The notes: generated by a model not told the origin, from the letters alone. A stretch of DNA of 64,000 nt from Metarhizium brunneum (GCF_013426205.1 NC_089426.1:310001-374000); one strand, 5' to 3'; shown: positions 12,282 through 23,593, counted from the first letter of the stretch. Numbers and translations are program-made.

Positions 12282-13222
12282 CTAAACCTTGTACGGCCGC
12301 AAAAGATAGATAATTCCGTTCCTCACCCTCTTGGGACCTGGCGGAGCGACGACGCGATGCACAGTCGAGTGCAGGCGCCCGCCAGATTGAGCCGCAAGCT
12401 CATCCGCAACGTTGATGAGCACGGTACCATCGATGACGGGGACCGTCTCCCAGTCGTCCGTCTGCTTCCCCTCCTTGTCGTAGATGGGTATCTGAGTCGT
12501 CACCTCGTCATACCATAGCAGTGTGGCGAGGCCGAAATCCGTGTGCCACGGGTGAATAACGTGGCCAGGCTCGTGCATGGGAGGCTTGTACAACAGCTTG
12601 AGAGCGGTATCGCTGGGGACGGCGGCATCATCGCTCAGCTCGGGGATGCGGATATCCAGGGCGGCGCAGAGCTCGGCAACGACCGTCTGAATGGCACCGT
12701 GAAAGGAGTTGATGGTGCGCGTGATGCGCTCCTTTTCCGGCTCGAAAGTGGCGGGTAAGACCCATTTGCCAAGTTGATACTCATCGCGCGCAATCTGATC
12801 AAGGGGTTAGTAGATGAGGAGACTGACACGACGAGACAGCTTTGCCTACAAGGGCACACTCACTTCGTAATATTCGAACCCCTTGCCGGCATGATAACTA
12901 CCAGTTGGAAGGAGAAGCCGTCAGTAATAGGCAGGAGCTTAACGTGTCTTGACATTTTCTCTCACCCTCGCTCCATTCCCTCGCGAGCGCTCTGTGTCTT
13001 TTCGTTGCTATCATGGGGCAGATTGAAGAAGGCATGCCCGGTTTTGAAGATGGTTGGTATGTCCTCAAAGATGGCGTTCGTGCTGGGACCCTGGAGGTTT
13101 AGGTAAAACATGCCCACCGTTTGGCAGGCTGTTACTAGCTTCTGAACCTCGGCGGCATCTTTGTTTGCGAGGGCTTCGTAGTTGACTACGGCGAGAGAGG
13201 CCATCTTCTCGGGAGAAGACAT
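12282..13222 (-). CDS. 2-oxoglutarate/Fe(II) oxygenase, isopenicillin-N-synthase-like
   Basis: Three minus-strand exons, 13222-12966, 12897-12864 and 12794-12282, give 267 residues. The facial triad is visible: HTD at 181-183 and the distal His243 in STVHRV, followed by Arg255 at the 2-oxoglutarate-anchoring position (VRNGIIYLLRP). The N-terminal DIOX_N-type segment (AVVNYEALANKDAAE) is present, but the protein is shorter than the usual 300-350 residues. It is probably a cytosolic non-haem oxygenase that hydroxylates or desaturates a small metabolite. It is divergent from the diiron gene across about 830 bp, so the two could share a promoter. Splice choice is supported by an uninterrupted family pattern through GYHAGKGFEYYE. 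Confidence 0.9.
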
Positions 13223-14055
13223 GATGGTGGTATTGGGTGTGAATGTTCAAAGTACGACGAAAGGCAGAAGTCGGGAATGGTCTGTGAGACTAGAGACTAG
13301 ATGGAAAAGGAGCAACAGAAAAAGAAAGCAAAGAAAGGAAAGGAAAGGAAGAGAGGGGTAGGGGGATTGCCTGGTTTACAGCCCGTTGCAGAACAGATCA
13401 CGGACTATCTTCCATCCAGTTTCTCATAGCTACGACCCACGTTGATCCCCAAAAGACTTGGTTGATCTGCAACCATGTATGATTGCAATGCTGTCACGCA
13501 TGACGGCCCGCGATTCTTTGCCACAACATACTTGCATGCTCGTGCTTCTCGGGGCGGCCTACTCTGTACTCGTTGGAACAAGGGATCCCAAGCATTGACG
13601 CCAAAAGCAATTGTGGAAGAGACCGGCGAGAAACATGCATACGTACCAAGTTACTACCGCATTCACAATGGGACGGCACAAACGCCATCATGCATCTAGC
13701 CCAAAACACGACTGCAGTCTTGGAGAGTTGCACAATGGTTGGGACGGCCCCTTGCTGTGCCAACAAAGAACGAACCCCCATCAAGAGACAGGCTGAGACG
13801 AGACAGTAAGAAAGTACGGAACACAGCCAGCCACATGTTTGATCTTCCTTGCTATCCTTTCCGCAGAGACTGTCGATCGTGTGATTTGATGTGCTGTGAC
13901 ATACACGACGCTCGAATTCTCGATGTAGCAATAAGCCACTCGGCCGCAACCTTTGTTTCTTCAGGTGCAACACTCGTCATAGTAGCGCAGTCCAGATAGG
14001 AATTCCAATTTTGCCTCTTGCTAAGGCTTTCCTCTCTGTCAGCATTGTCGCCAGT
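13223..14055. other. Divergent promoter region of oxygenase and diiron genes
   Basis: No supported gene. A purine-rich AAAGG-type run lies at about 13317-13358, just upstream of the minus-strand oxygenase. The overlapping antisense frame at 13494-13973 has no recognisable family signature. Confidence 0.45.
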
Positions 14056-16347
14056 ATGGACTTGTCAGACGCCTTTGTCGTCTTGCACTATCCTTTTGTC
14101 CTTCCCTTAGCTGTCCTGTTGCCTGCAATAATTTACTGCCTGGGCTTGACCAAGAGACAGGACTTTTCTGCATCTTCTAGGAATGCCCAAGTCGCCCAGT
14201 CCAAGGATGCGAGGATATCAGAGTCTGCCGTCCGGGATCCCAAACCGACACAATGGTACCGAAACATGTTTTTCAAGCTTCAGCATCTTGAAGACCACCC
14301 TGAAATCCTCGGGCCGGCGCGGGATGAGCTCTTGGCCATGTTCTCGCAGGGCCTTGCGCTCGCCCTGAAGAAGCCACAAAACAATATCCTCCGCATCGAA
14401 CAGTACAATGTCGAAAGCGTCTGGAGCTTCCTCGAGGACGAGCGTATACGCATTCTCGCTGAGTGGGCTAGTTATCTGGAGCGACGAAGGCAGGGATGCG
14501 GTCCAGAGCTTTTCGGGACAGCCGAGGCCGCCAAAGCATGGCTGGTCCAGCAAGCGCCCGTCAAGTTTGTTGACGGTGCATGGCTTGGTCATATACACAA
14601 GATCACGACTCCCTTTGCTCTTCGTGGCGTCACCAAAGATGTCTGGCAGGTCCTGTCGGAAGAGCTCGGTGACGGCGACCTGTCCAAGCACCACGTACAT
14701 CTGTACCGCAAACTTTTGGAGGATGTTGGATGTCCTCTGCCGGAGGGCCACAGCGCCGACTTTATCAATTTCTGCGACTGGGATGTCATGGGCAATGACG
14801 GCGCCTGGGAGGCTGCAGTGGCCCAGCTTCTCATCTCGCTGTTCCCCAACGAGTTCCTCCCCGAGATTCTTGGGTACAACATGCACTTTGAGATGGTCAC
14901 GCTCAACACTATGCAAGCCGCTCACGAGCTCAAGGACCTCGGCATCGACCCTTACTACTTCCTCATCCATATTGCCATAGACAATGCTGATTCCGGACAC
15001 ACGGCCATGGCCACGCACGCTGTTACACGGTACCTGGACATGGTTCGCGCGACCGAGGGCGAGACGGCCTCGGAGCAGGCATGGAAGCGTGTTCAGGTCG
15101 GATTCATTTTGTCTCAGACACAGGGAGATCATTCTTGTAAACGCGAAAGCGCCGCTGCTTCTACGATGACGATGGCGGGATCGGGACTTGCAAGGCCCAA
15201 CATTCCCAACGTGCTGCTTGACCCTCTAAGCACTCAGGTAATTGACATCTTTAGAGCCAAGGCATTGGTATCGCAGCAGTTCCACTGTCAAAGCAGAGTT
15301 CGCATCGGGACACATACTCTCTCCGAGTGGTTGGACCCGAACAAGTGGAAACATTCGAATCCCCAATACCAACTGGAACTCCTGAATGCCCTCAGCCGAG
15401 CCAGGCCGTGGATTATTCCCGGAGCAAGCAGCAAGAGTCTATTGATACGGGAGCTCTCGTGGGGAGGGCGCATGTTTGGTGCGTTCACCCACAACGAGGT
15501 GGCTGCTCTTTGTTCCTGGATCGACGCCCTGGGCCCGGAAAACACAGCTTCGCCATATTGGAGATTCACCCACAGAAAACCGCTGGCCTCAAAAGACGCC
15601 GTAGCAGAGCTCCAAGACCCGGTTTGCCATCATCCGTTTGTGTTTCCCGCCAGCAGCCACGCGGCGGCCACGACAGACACGGCATCTCAAGAGGTTGACT
15701 CTGACGGCGAGCCCTGGAAAACCCAGCAGCCTTTGAACTCGCCCTCGATAGACCGACTACCAGACATCATGGCCCTTTGGTTCGCGCACATTAGCCTGTT
15801 GGAAAACACCATCAACGTGCCGTCCCGGACCGCATGCCAGCTCCACGCTAGTATCCTGCGCCTCCTCCGAGCGCAGGCCGGCTTCGAGGCGGAAACCGAC
15901 GTCGTCGCCGGCATGGACGAGTTAAATCGGCACTCGCACACCAGCCTGATAGACGTCGGGCTAGAGTTGGCCCGGCAGGTCGGCCAGTCCACCCATGCCA
16001 CACCGGCATCCTTACAAGACGTCTTTGTCCTGGCAGCTAGCAAGGGTCAGGGCGAGGAGAGCGCCAGATTGGCAAACGACGTGCTGCGGTGGAGTGTGCG
16101 GCCCGTTGCGAATCTCGGCCTGCTGCTGGGCCTGGCCCTGGCCTTTCTCGAGTTCAAGAAGGCCATTGGGAGAGCGCCCGGGCTGCTGGGCCGGGAGAGT
16201 CGTCTTGCGCTCGAGGCCATTGTGGCAAGGGAGAAGACGAGTCTAGACGAGTGTGCGCGGGAGCTGCGAAACACGGATGTGGAACAGTACAAACACCTAG
16301 AGAGGGGATTCCGGCTTGGTATGCGTTCTTTACAGAAGTGCTTGTGA
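14056..16347 (+). CDS. Haem-oxygenase-like diiron (HDO) protein with membrane anchor and C-terminal domain
   Basis: Uninterrupted 763-codon frame; the ATG at 14056 was preferred over an upstream TTG. Residues 7-30 form a hydrophobic anchor. Residues 195-320 match the iron-containing redox enzyme family (haem-oxygenase-like fold). Likely metal ligands are Glu203, His213, Glu270 or Glu279, and His305/Asp309/His315 in the pattern HIAIDNADSGH. Family members (UndA, BesC, SznF type) use O2 at a diiron centre for C-C cleavage, N-oxidation or desaturation; the reaction here is unknown. From about residue 385 a second domain follows. Its PGASSKSLLIRELSWGGRMF..FTHNEV..LCSWI pattern recalls cytochrome-c-like PSCyt modules but lacks CxxCH. 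The gene lies within the candidate biosynthetic group. Confidence 0.85.
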   Translation: MDLSDAFVVLHYPFVLPLAVLLPAIIYCLGLTKRQDFSASSRNAQVAQSKDARISESAVRDPKPTQWYRNMFFKLQHLEDHPEILGPARDELLAMFSQGLALALKKPQNNILRIEQYNVESVWSFLEDERIRILAEWASYLERRRQGCGPELFGTAEAAKAWLVQQAPVKFVDGAWLGHIHKITTPFALRGVTKDVWQVLSEELGDGDLSKHHVHLYRKLLEDVGCPLPEGHSADFINFCDWDVMGNDGAWEAAVAQLLISLFPNEFLPEILGYNMHFEMVTLNTMQAAHELKDLGIDPYYFLIHIAIDNADSGHTAMATHAVTRYLDMVRATEGETASEQAWKRVQVGFILSQTQGDHSCKRESAAASTMTMAGSGLARPNIPNVLLDPLSTQVIDIFRAKALVSQQFHCQSRVRIGTHTLSEWLDPNKWKHSNPQYQLELLNALSRARPWIIPGASSKSLLIRELSWGGRMFGAFTHNEVAALCSWIDALGPENTASPYWRFTHRKPLASKDAVAELQDPVCHHPFVFPASSHAAATTDTASQEVDSDGEPWKTQQPLNSPSIDRLPDIMALWFAHISLLENTINVPSRTACQLHASILRLLRAQAGFEAETDVVAGMDELNRHSHTSLIDVGLELARQVGQSTHATPASLQDVFVLAASKGQGEESARLANDVLRWSVRPVANLGLLLGLALAFLEFKKAIGRAPGLLGRESRLALEAIVAREKTSLDECARELRNTDVEQYKHLERGFRLGMRSLQKCL

Positions 16348-18277
16348 TGGAGAAGACGGGCTCCGTGGCATCTACTTCACATTGGTATCTAGAGGTGTTG
16401 TGAGCAAATCTCGGAGGCGTTATGAATAGAGATGGATCTGTGTCCAAAGTAGTCCATACAGTGGCTGATTATTCTTTGGCTAACCGCCACGAGCTGTCTC
16501 GTCTCACGAGGTCCCAGAAACAGTAGAATGCATTCCGCTGGTCCACGGGGCATGCTAGATTGACCTGGCTGATTATATTACTACTGCTTCTACTGGCCAT
16601 TGGCAATGTGCTTCACAGCGCGTTTGGCCTCTTGACGCTGGCAATTATACAGAGTACAAAAGAGGGACCGCCACTCAAAAAAGCTGTTCGAAATAAGTCT
16701 GAAGGCATTTCGGTGCTCGGGCTTCAACTGCGACTTGTTTTAGTCTAACCATGCGATATCTCGGCCGTGCAGATCTAGGTTAGCCTCAATGTTGTCTCAT
16801 GCAGGACTGAACCCGTTGCAGACAGGGATAAATGGAGGGGGGTGAATATATAAACGTGGCCGAGTACGGAGGACAGGACAATTTTGGGATAACTACTAGC
16901 TCAGCCAGCCACGGCTCAAGACTTGCATATTCACATCTCAATAGGCCCAGTATGCGGGAACTTGGGTGCTCTATTGGCTTGTTCCGCTGTGTCTCATTCA
17001 TGTGGTACAACGTCGATAAAGGGCAAAGGAAGGACAACCGAGACAACATGCTGAAAGTCCAAAAACATGAGGCATTTAGTAAACTGCAGTGTGACGTAAT
17101 TCACTCAAACTCTAAAGGCGAGTTAAAGAACTAGGCATTACGACTTTATCTGTAGACCGTGTAACTTTTGCTCGCGATGTTTTCAGAACTACCTGGCACT
17201 ACACCCATTCCACTGCATAGATCAGGTATTAGTAATGCTGCATTCTCTTTCAAGAGAGTACATAGCTCGTACGAATAGGGGGATGTGCAGAATCGTTTAC
17301 AAGTAAAACAAGCTTTACGGTTACACTAATTATAGATAGGAAAACACTATTTTACGATGTATGTCACTTCCCCCATATTATATTTTTAGAATAAAAGGAG
17401 AGATGAACACCATGGTAGTATGAAAGTGCAAAATCACCATCATGTAACGCTTAATGGACCTTTGCAGTGTACTTTTGTGAGGCAGCTTGGATTCGTCCGG
17501 CGATGGTTGCAACGTTGATCCATATTTCGATTCAAATGGGCTGTCGCCAAATCACGCGAATCGCATGACGAAATAGGAAGCTTTTGCCGCTGTGAACAGG
17601 CACTAGTACCAAGACATGATGGCTATTGTTGTCGCTGCCGAAGCAGGGGTGTGATATTCCGGGGGAGTCAGCCGGCATGGCATCATGGCATCTAGAAATC
17701 ACAGCCCGAACCCTGATAAGCTATAGTACTCCGTAAATACCCCGTACTTGCACCACAGTACATAGCCGAGGACCTCAGCTCTCCACGAATTCCTAGTGTA
17801 ACTTGTCTGCCTCGGAACCCTATTCCCCTGTCCAAACACAGCTCCCTCACTTGACGCCACAAGCATGCTTTTGGACCAATCCGATTCGAGGGCATGCTCT
17901 GTCGGGCCAGGGACGAGGCATATCCGATAGGTGGGCAAAAGTAGGCTGCCTGCATGATCGCAACTGACACTACCACCCGCGCGGTGGGAGGGAGGCACCG
18001 GATATTGCGTCCCTGAGATTGCGTGGTACGGGTTCGGTGTCTTGCTTCCCGCACGTGTCACAAGGCAGGGGCATGTGTCTCGCAAAATATTAAGAAGGTT
18101 TTCTGCAGTCTGGTGTATCACACCCCATCATCTTGTGCCCCAGCTTCAACGGCCGATTTGAGAGCCCTTGCGTGGTGGCGCATGATAATTAGCAACTAGG
18201 CATCTTCTGCCGGTTATATCGAATTCTGATATTACTAGTGGCATCTCTAGACGCAAATTCCAGAAAAAGCAATGCTC

Positions 18278-18308
<31 letters not shown>

Positions 18309-18814
18309 ACACCACCCCTGTCCGGCAAGTATCCCAGAAGGGATGTGACTCTGGGCCTTGCGAATACATCTGATTGGCGATACCTCACGACACACCAGGA
18401 CTAATAATGCACAAGGACTAAAAGGTTTTTTTCTTCCTCTCTAAAGCTCGACGTGCATATGAAGCACGGAGTAGAAAAATGGCTAGTTTGGAGATGCTCA
18501 GACATGCCAGTCACAATCCCGCTCCGTAGCTCACGAGAGGCTGAACTGCCACCTAGCATGTCTCACAGCACTACATAAAGTTTTCCGGCAATAGGAATGG
18601 CGGTGAAGGCGCTCTCCCCGGCCTGAAATTAGGAATCGAGGCACAGAGTACGGAGTACTCGATATTCTGCGCGGCCAAAGCCGAAAACGCCAACACCTTC
18701 GCCTCGCTCCGCATCGTTAGATGCACATGTCGCTCACATGTCGGCGCATTTAGTTGACCACCATCTGCGACGGTCCTCTCTTCTCAGACAAGCAACACGT
18801 CCAGCAAAGAATCA
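16348..18814. other. Intergenic, 2.5 kb
   Basis: No supported gene. The frame at 16560-16748 is hydrophobic but short and unlike any family. A run of 24 A lies at 18284-18307, and TACGGAGTA-type motifs at about 17727 and 18648. Confidence 0.45.
18284..18307 (+). repeat. Poly(A) run, 24 nt
   Basis: Uninterrupted run of A in intergenic DNA. It could be a retroposed tail or a slippage tract. No flanking target-site duplication was recognised. Confidence 0.9.
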
Positions 18815-20423
18815 ATGGCCACTTTGATGCAGCAAATCCATATCGGGCTCGGCCGCGAGGGCTACGTGCCCGTCGCCCACCACCACGCCGACAAGGCCAC
18901 CTACACGCAGGAGCACGAGGCAATGCAGGCCAGTCTTGTGAATAGCTGTCCGGCCCATTTGTGGCCGAAAAACTCTCACAGGGCCGCCTGTCCGCGCCCG
19001 ATCCTCATGACCAAACAGCACCAGACACAGCTGGCCGAGCTGCACGAGGCACTCACCGCTGCCATCGCCGACATTGTCGAGCGGTGGTGGCCGGACAAGG
19101 AGAGTCGGTTTCCGGAGCGAATGCCTCTGACGAGCAAGGAAGAAGACCTTTTACAGGTGAGCGCGGATCGTAACAAACACAGTCAGTGTGAGAAGCTAAG
19201 GCGTCGAATGCCTCATCGAGTAGTGGCTCGAAGAGCAAGTATCGCGCGGCACCCTGCCAAAGTACGCCCAGTGTCGCGGAGGATGGCGACCAGACTTTAT
19301 GATTGAGGATCCTTGCGACGACGGCCTCGGCATTGAGAACTTTCGCATCACCGAAATCAACGCGCGCTTCAGCTTCAATGGGTTTATGCACCAGGCGTAC
19401 GGGCAGCGAGCCCTCGACGACATGGGCGTCAAGGCTCACGGATTCGTGGCTGCCACCAACGCCGCCAGAGTAAGTCCCTCACCGTCAATCTGCCATGGTC
19501 TTGTTCAAGGTTCTGACGCGTCCCAGGCGCTGGACGGCTTATTGGGCCTCTTCCGCGTCGACGCTCCCCTTCATCTGTTGAAAGCCGAAGAGAAGGGCAT
19601 GGACATTCACATGATGATGCATGACTTGCAGCGACGGCTTGGCTTTAGGCCGCGGCTGATAACCCCCGCGGATCTCAGGCTGCTCCCCGATCCAGAAAAC
19701 AGCAGTCGGCAGAAGCTGTACTGCGTCGTCAGGACCAATGGCCATAATGGCTCTTGCGCGCTCAAAACTCATCACGGAGAAGTGGTCGAAGAGATCGTCC
19801 AGCTAGGGCTGGAGCTGCACCAGCGTGAGCTGCTGGCGTTGGAGCCCGAGATGCTTCGCCAAGTCTGTCTACTTGGTTTCAACGACATGAGGACGCTCCT
19901 GCTCGTCCATGACAAGCGCATGCTTGGTATTGTGCGACAGGAGCTTGGGCAGCTGGTGGCGAGAGGAGTACTCACACAGGCGCAAGCAGAGGTCCTTGAC
20001 AAGGGGATTGCCAAGACGATTCTTGCTGGTTCGGCAGAGCTGCGACAGCTCCTTGCCAAGTCGCGCAGCTGTCCTAAGCTGCGGCATCAGTATATCCTGA
20101 AGCCTATCCGTGGTGGAAAGGGGGCCGGGATTCTGTTTGGGGATAGTATTTCCATAGACGCGTGGATTCGTACGTTGGAGCGCATGCAGACTGCTGGCCT
20201 GGGTTCCGAGGCGTCCTACGTTGTGCAGCGACGCATTACGCCCCGGTTGTACGACATGGTGTTGGATAGCTCCGGTGATCGAGTACAGTACCCCCTTGTT
20301 GGGACATATCATGCCGTACATGGAACGCTGGTTGGGCTGGGGATATGGCGGACGAGCGGTGATCGCATCTGTGCCATTAGCACCGGCGGCTCTTGGCTCT
20401 GTTCTGTCTTGCGCGGAGACTGA
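18815..20423 (+). CDS. Circularly permuted ATP-grasp ligase-like protein
   Basis: Three exons, 18815-19156, 19224-19469 and 19527-20423, give 494 residues. The second intron is 57 nt and in frame, with good GTAAGT..CCCAG ends, so unspliced message would still be open. The metal-binding ExN pair (Glu158-Ile-Asn160 in RITEINARFSFNGF) comes before the ATP-binding lysine and glycine-rich loop (YILKPIRGGKGAGI, Lys388). This is the reverse of the standard ATP-grasp order and marks a circular permutation. Such enzymes join a carboxylate to an amine or similar nucleophile via an acyl phosphate. No close family member was recognised. It is in the same orientation as, and just upstream of, the PaaK-like gene, which suggests joint action. 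Confidence 0.8.
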
Positions 20424-21147
20424 TGGATTCGCATGTCATCGAATCGAGGTGATGGCAAATTTCGGTCTCGTTCTAGTCCTGCCACGCTCGCCTAGTAACA
20501 GAATGCGTCACAGTACGGTTGACGTCATCTGGCAAATGTCAGTATCCCAAAAATTTTGCATGAGACCTGGTGTCTGGTTGAAAGACATGAAGATTCGATG
20601 TGTGCTCGTCTCGTCTTGTTCTCCGCCTTGATTCTGTGTCTCTTAGAGTTTTGACGCTGGCCATGCCCCTGCTTATAGCTTTGCTTCCAGATGTCTCAAT
20701 GCGGCTGCATATCATCTTGTCTTGGGGGACGTCATTTTCGGCAGTTGGGTCATGCGGGAGGAGCTGAAGCATCACGAGGGGTAAAGAGCGGTGGAAACAT
20801 TGAAGCCTCAAAAAGAAAGACACGGCAGAAGGTTGCTTGGCATGGGTCTCAGGCGGCTGCAGAATATTTATGGTGCATGCACGTGCATCTTTGTGTTCGG
20901 CGACCTCCATGTCCCCAGATGTCCAGCTGTCGTCAACTGGTCTCAACATGCATGTAATGCCGCTTCTGGTTAGTCAGCCAAGTTTTGAACAAAAGGTCCT
21001 TGGAAAAAGAAAAACAAGAAACCTGTGTAACGGTAATGGATCCTCATAACAAATCTTCTCTGCCCGCCGTGCCTGACCTACCTTGCACCATGACGTCCAG
21101 CAGCACATGCCCCTCACATTGTCTTTTGCGCGTTTCATCATTGCATC
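20424..21147. other. Intergenic between ATP-grasp and PaaK-like genes
   Basis: No coding signal. It presumably carries the 3' end of one gene and the promoter of the next. Confidence 0.5.
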
Positions 21148-22642
21148 ATGGCACCTGAAAACTATACACTGAGCGATGTGCTGGCCGTTGCCAAGTCTCA
21201 CCCTTTTTATGACCAAGATATTCAGTATCCGCCCGACTCGGAGACGATCGAGAAACTTCGGGAACAGTCGAGGGAGCAGCCAGAGAGTGATGGCCTGAAA
21301 TTGCAACCATTGCTTCGAAAAAAAGACCTGTGAGAAGTCTGACAGAAATGCACAAGTATTCCGAGTCTAACCTGGCAGCTACACAACGATTGAGCGTCTC
21401 GTGAATGACCCGAGTCCCCAAAACACGTACCGCCACAGCATCTATGCGAGCATCACGGGGGGCGGGTTCGGATCCAAACCCTTGTTCTTTGCCACAGACG
21501 TCCATGAGAACCGTAGACATAGGGCCCAGTTTGGTGAGCTTCTCCGAGCTACCGGAGTGGTCAAGCATGGAGACTGGATCCTCACGACTCACTGCGCCGG
21601 TGAGCTTTACAGGTACTCGCGACCACCAGTCGAGCCGAGTGCGCGATTTGCTGACCAGCAAACTAGATCCCTAGACCTCATGTTGGAGATTCTGGAGAAC
21701 GCCGGCGCCTCCGTCCTCAGCGCCGGAAACCACATGCCCCCAGAAGAAGTGATTCATCTCCTGATCAAGTATCACATCAACGTCCTGGCCGGAGACAGCA
21801 GCCAGGTAGCCCAGCTTATCCACAGGATATCGGGCCTTGCGCCGGAATCTCGGGCCCTGCTGAGGCTAGACAAGATAATCTACACCTCGGAAGTACTCAC
21901 CGCCGCTCAGCGGGCACACATCAAGACTGTTCTCGGCAACCATGTCAAAATCTGCTCCATCATGGGCAGCGCCGAGGCAGGGCCCTGGGCGCTCAGCAAC
22001 CCAGACCTCACAGGACAAGAAGCGCACACAAGCCAAGCAGACTTCATCTTTGACACTCGCGCCATGCTGCTCGAGGTCCTTTCCCCGTCATCCCAGCAAG
22101 GCGAAGGCGGCTCTGATCCCGCGCCCGTGCCAGAGGGCCACGAGGGCATCGTCGTGCAAACGTCCCTGTCGCGGCTGCGCAATCCCCTCGTGCGCTACGA
22201 CACGGGCGACATTGGATCTCTTCACCCGCTTCCTGCGCAGGCTCGGGGCCTGGTTCCCGAGGAGTATTGGCCGTTTTTGCGCGTTCTGCGCTTCCAGGGC
22301 CGCGACCGGCGCTTCAGCTTCGACTGGGACGGCGAGTACCTCGACTTTGTTGACCTGACGGCCTTGCTGAATGCCGAGGCGTGCGGCGTCCTGCAGTGGC
22401 AGGTCATCCTGGACAAGCTGGAGCCGTCTTTGGAGTCGTCCCTTGAGATTCGGCTGCTGCGGTCCCCGCCAAATGTTAAGCTCTTGCCGGAGCAGGAGCT
22501 TGCTGAGCGAATTAGGACCTTTGTGCATGCGTATTCTGCGAATGAGCATCGCTTTCGGCTTGTTTTTGTGGATGGTCTGGATGGCTTCGAGCGGAGTTCT
22601 ACGGGAAGAAAGGTTATCAAGTTTATAGATCGCTATAATTAG
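21148..22642 (+). CDS. PaaK-like adenylate-forming enzyme
   Basis: Three exons, 21148-21329, 21379-21612 and 21667-22642, give 463 residues. The second intron (54 nt, in frame) has a clear TGCTGAC branch site. Adenylation motifs in order: the P-loop analogue SITGGGFGSKP (residues 86-96), GSAEAGPWA in the place of YGxTE, RYDTGDIG, the FQGRDRRF hinge region, and a C-terminal STGRKVIKFID carrying the usual catalytic-Lys region. This is the phenylacetate-CoA-ligase-like branch, which activates carboxylic acids as adenylates. Whether the acceptor is CoA or an amine is open. It is the right-hand enzyme of the candidate cluster. Confidence 0.88.
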
Positions 22643-23336
22643 ACTTCTTTTGCGTCGTTGCTTTGACTTGCGTAGGTTTGATGGCTTGGCGGTGCTGGGG
22701 AGTGCACATGCATGAGTTTGTTGGGAATTATTTACTAGCAGGTAGTAACCCCGAAAAAATAAAGTTTACTTTTTCTTATTTCCTTTTTTTTTTTTTTTTC
22801 CTTTTTAGCAGGAAATACGCAATAGGAATATCATTTAAGTTGGATAAAAGTATAAAACCAACAACCCCTCAAAACTCTCGAGTTGACGTATTAACTTTAT
22901 CCCACAATTCTCGGTAGTTTATTGGTTCATGTTAAATGCTAATATATTAAACTTATGCCACGACATCTAGACCAGACAAGACCATTCCAATAGGTGACTG
23001 AGAGTCACGACCTGGTATCCTGGCTGTCATGGGCTACGAGGCAAAAAGGGAACACTAGTAAAATCTGGATACGAGGCAAGCGTCGCTGTGGCTGCATCTT
23101 TCAAGTCTATGACTTAATAGCCAAACGAGTGACAATGGAAATACATGGACCATCTCATGCCGCTTTGAACAACGACAAAGGCAGCAGTCGTTTTCCAAAC
23201 AGGACCCTAATCAAGTATAAATATCTGCTTCATCTCACACGGCTGTCTTCTAAATTCTCTCGCAATTCATATTATTTACTCTAATCCTAATTTATTACTC
23301 TATCCCGCAAATTTCAAGCTCATAAATACAAATATC
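22643..23336. other. AT-rich intergenic
   Basis: A T-rich tract lies at about 22783-22806. A GGAGTGCACATGCATGAG segment near 22698 recurs near 24890. No gene was seen before the small secreted protein. Confidence 0.5.
23216..23223 (+). promoter_or_regulatory. TATA-like element of small secreted gene
   Basis: TATAAATA about 120 bp upstream of the ATG at 23337, in AT-rich sequence at a plausible promoter distance. Confidence 0.45.
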
Positions 23337-23593
23337 ATGCAGCTCACAAACTTGTTCGTTCTTGCATCCGTCACCCTGGGCGCTATTGCTCAGTACGACG
23401 ACCGTCTCTACAATGAGGCTGCCTACGGGGGTGCTTTCGACTACACAAACGCCGAAGAAGTGGTAGGTTATCCCATCCTTGCAAAGAATGGCCTTGGTCT
23501 CACACAACGCAGGCCGTTGCATATGGAGCACCTGGACAAGAAGAAGAGATTCTTGCACCTAACCAATGTAAAGTGCTTAAAGCCGGCGTGTAA
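23337..23593 (+). CDS. Small secreted protein, 68 residues
   Basis: Two exons, 23337-23462 and 23513-23593, with a 50-nt GT..AG intron. The product starts with a clean signal peptide (MQLTNLFVLASVTLGAIAQ). It continues as a short, acidic, Tyr/Ala-rich mature chain with a single Cys near the C-terminus (NQCKVLKAGV). Reading through the intron gives a basic, unlike tail, which supports splicing. No family was recognised. The size, signal peptide and position in a repeat-rich flank fit a secreted effector-like protein; that is inference. A TATA element lies 120 bp upstream. Confidence 0.6.

Noticed and set aside
14218..15132. 304-residue open frame antisense to the HDO gene
   Set aside because: It lies wholly opposite a well-supported coding frame and has no family features; GC-rich codon bias leaves the antisense frame open.
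16560..16748. Hydrophobic 62-residue frame that could be a membrane peptide
   Set aside because: Begins at a non-ATG codon in AT-rich 3' flank and has no supporting context.
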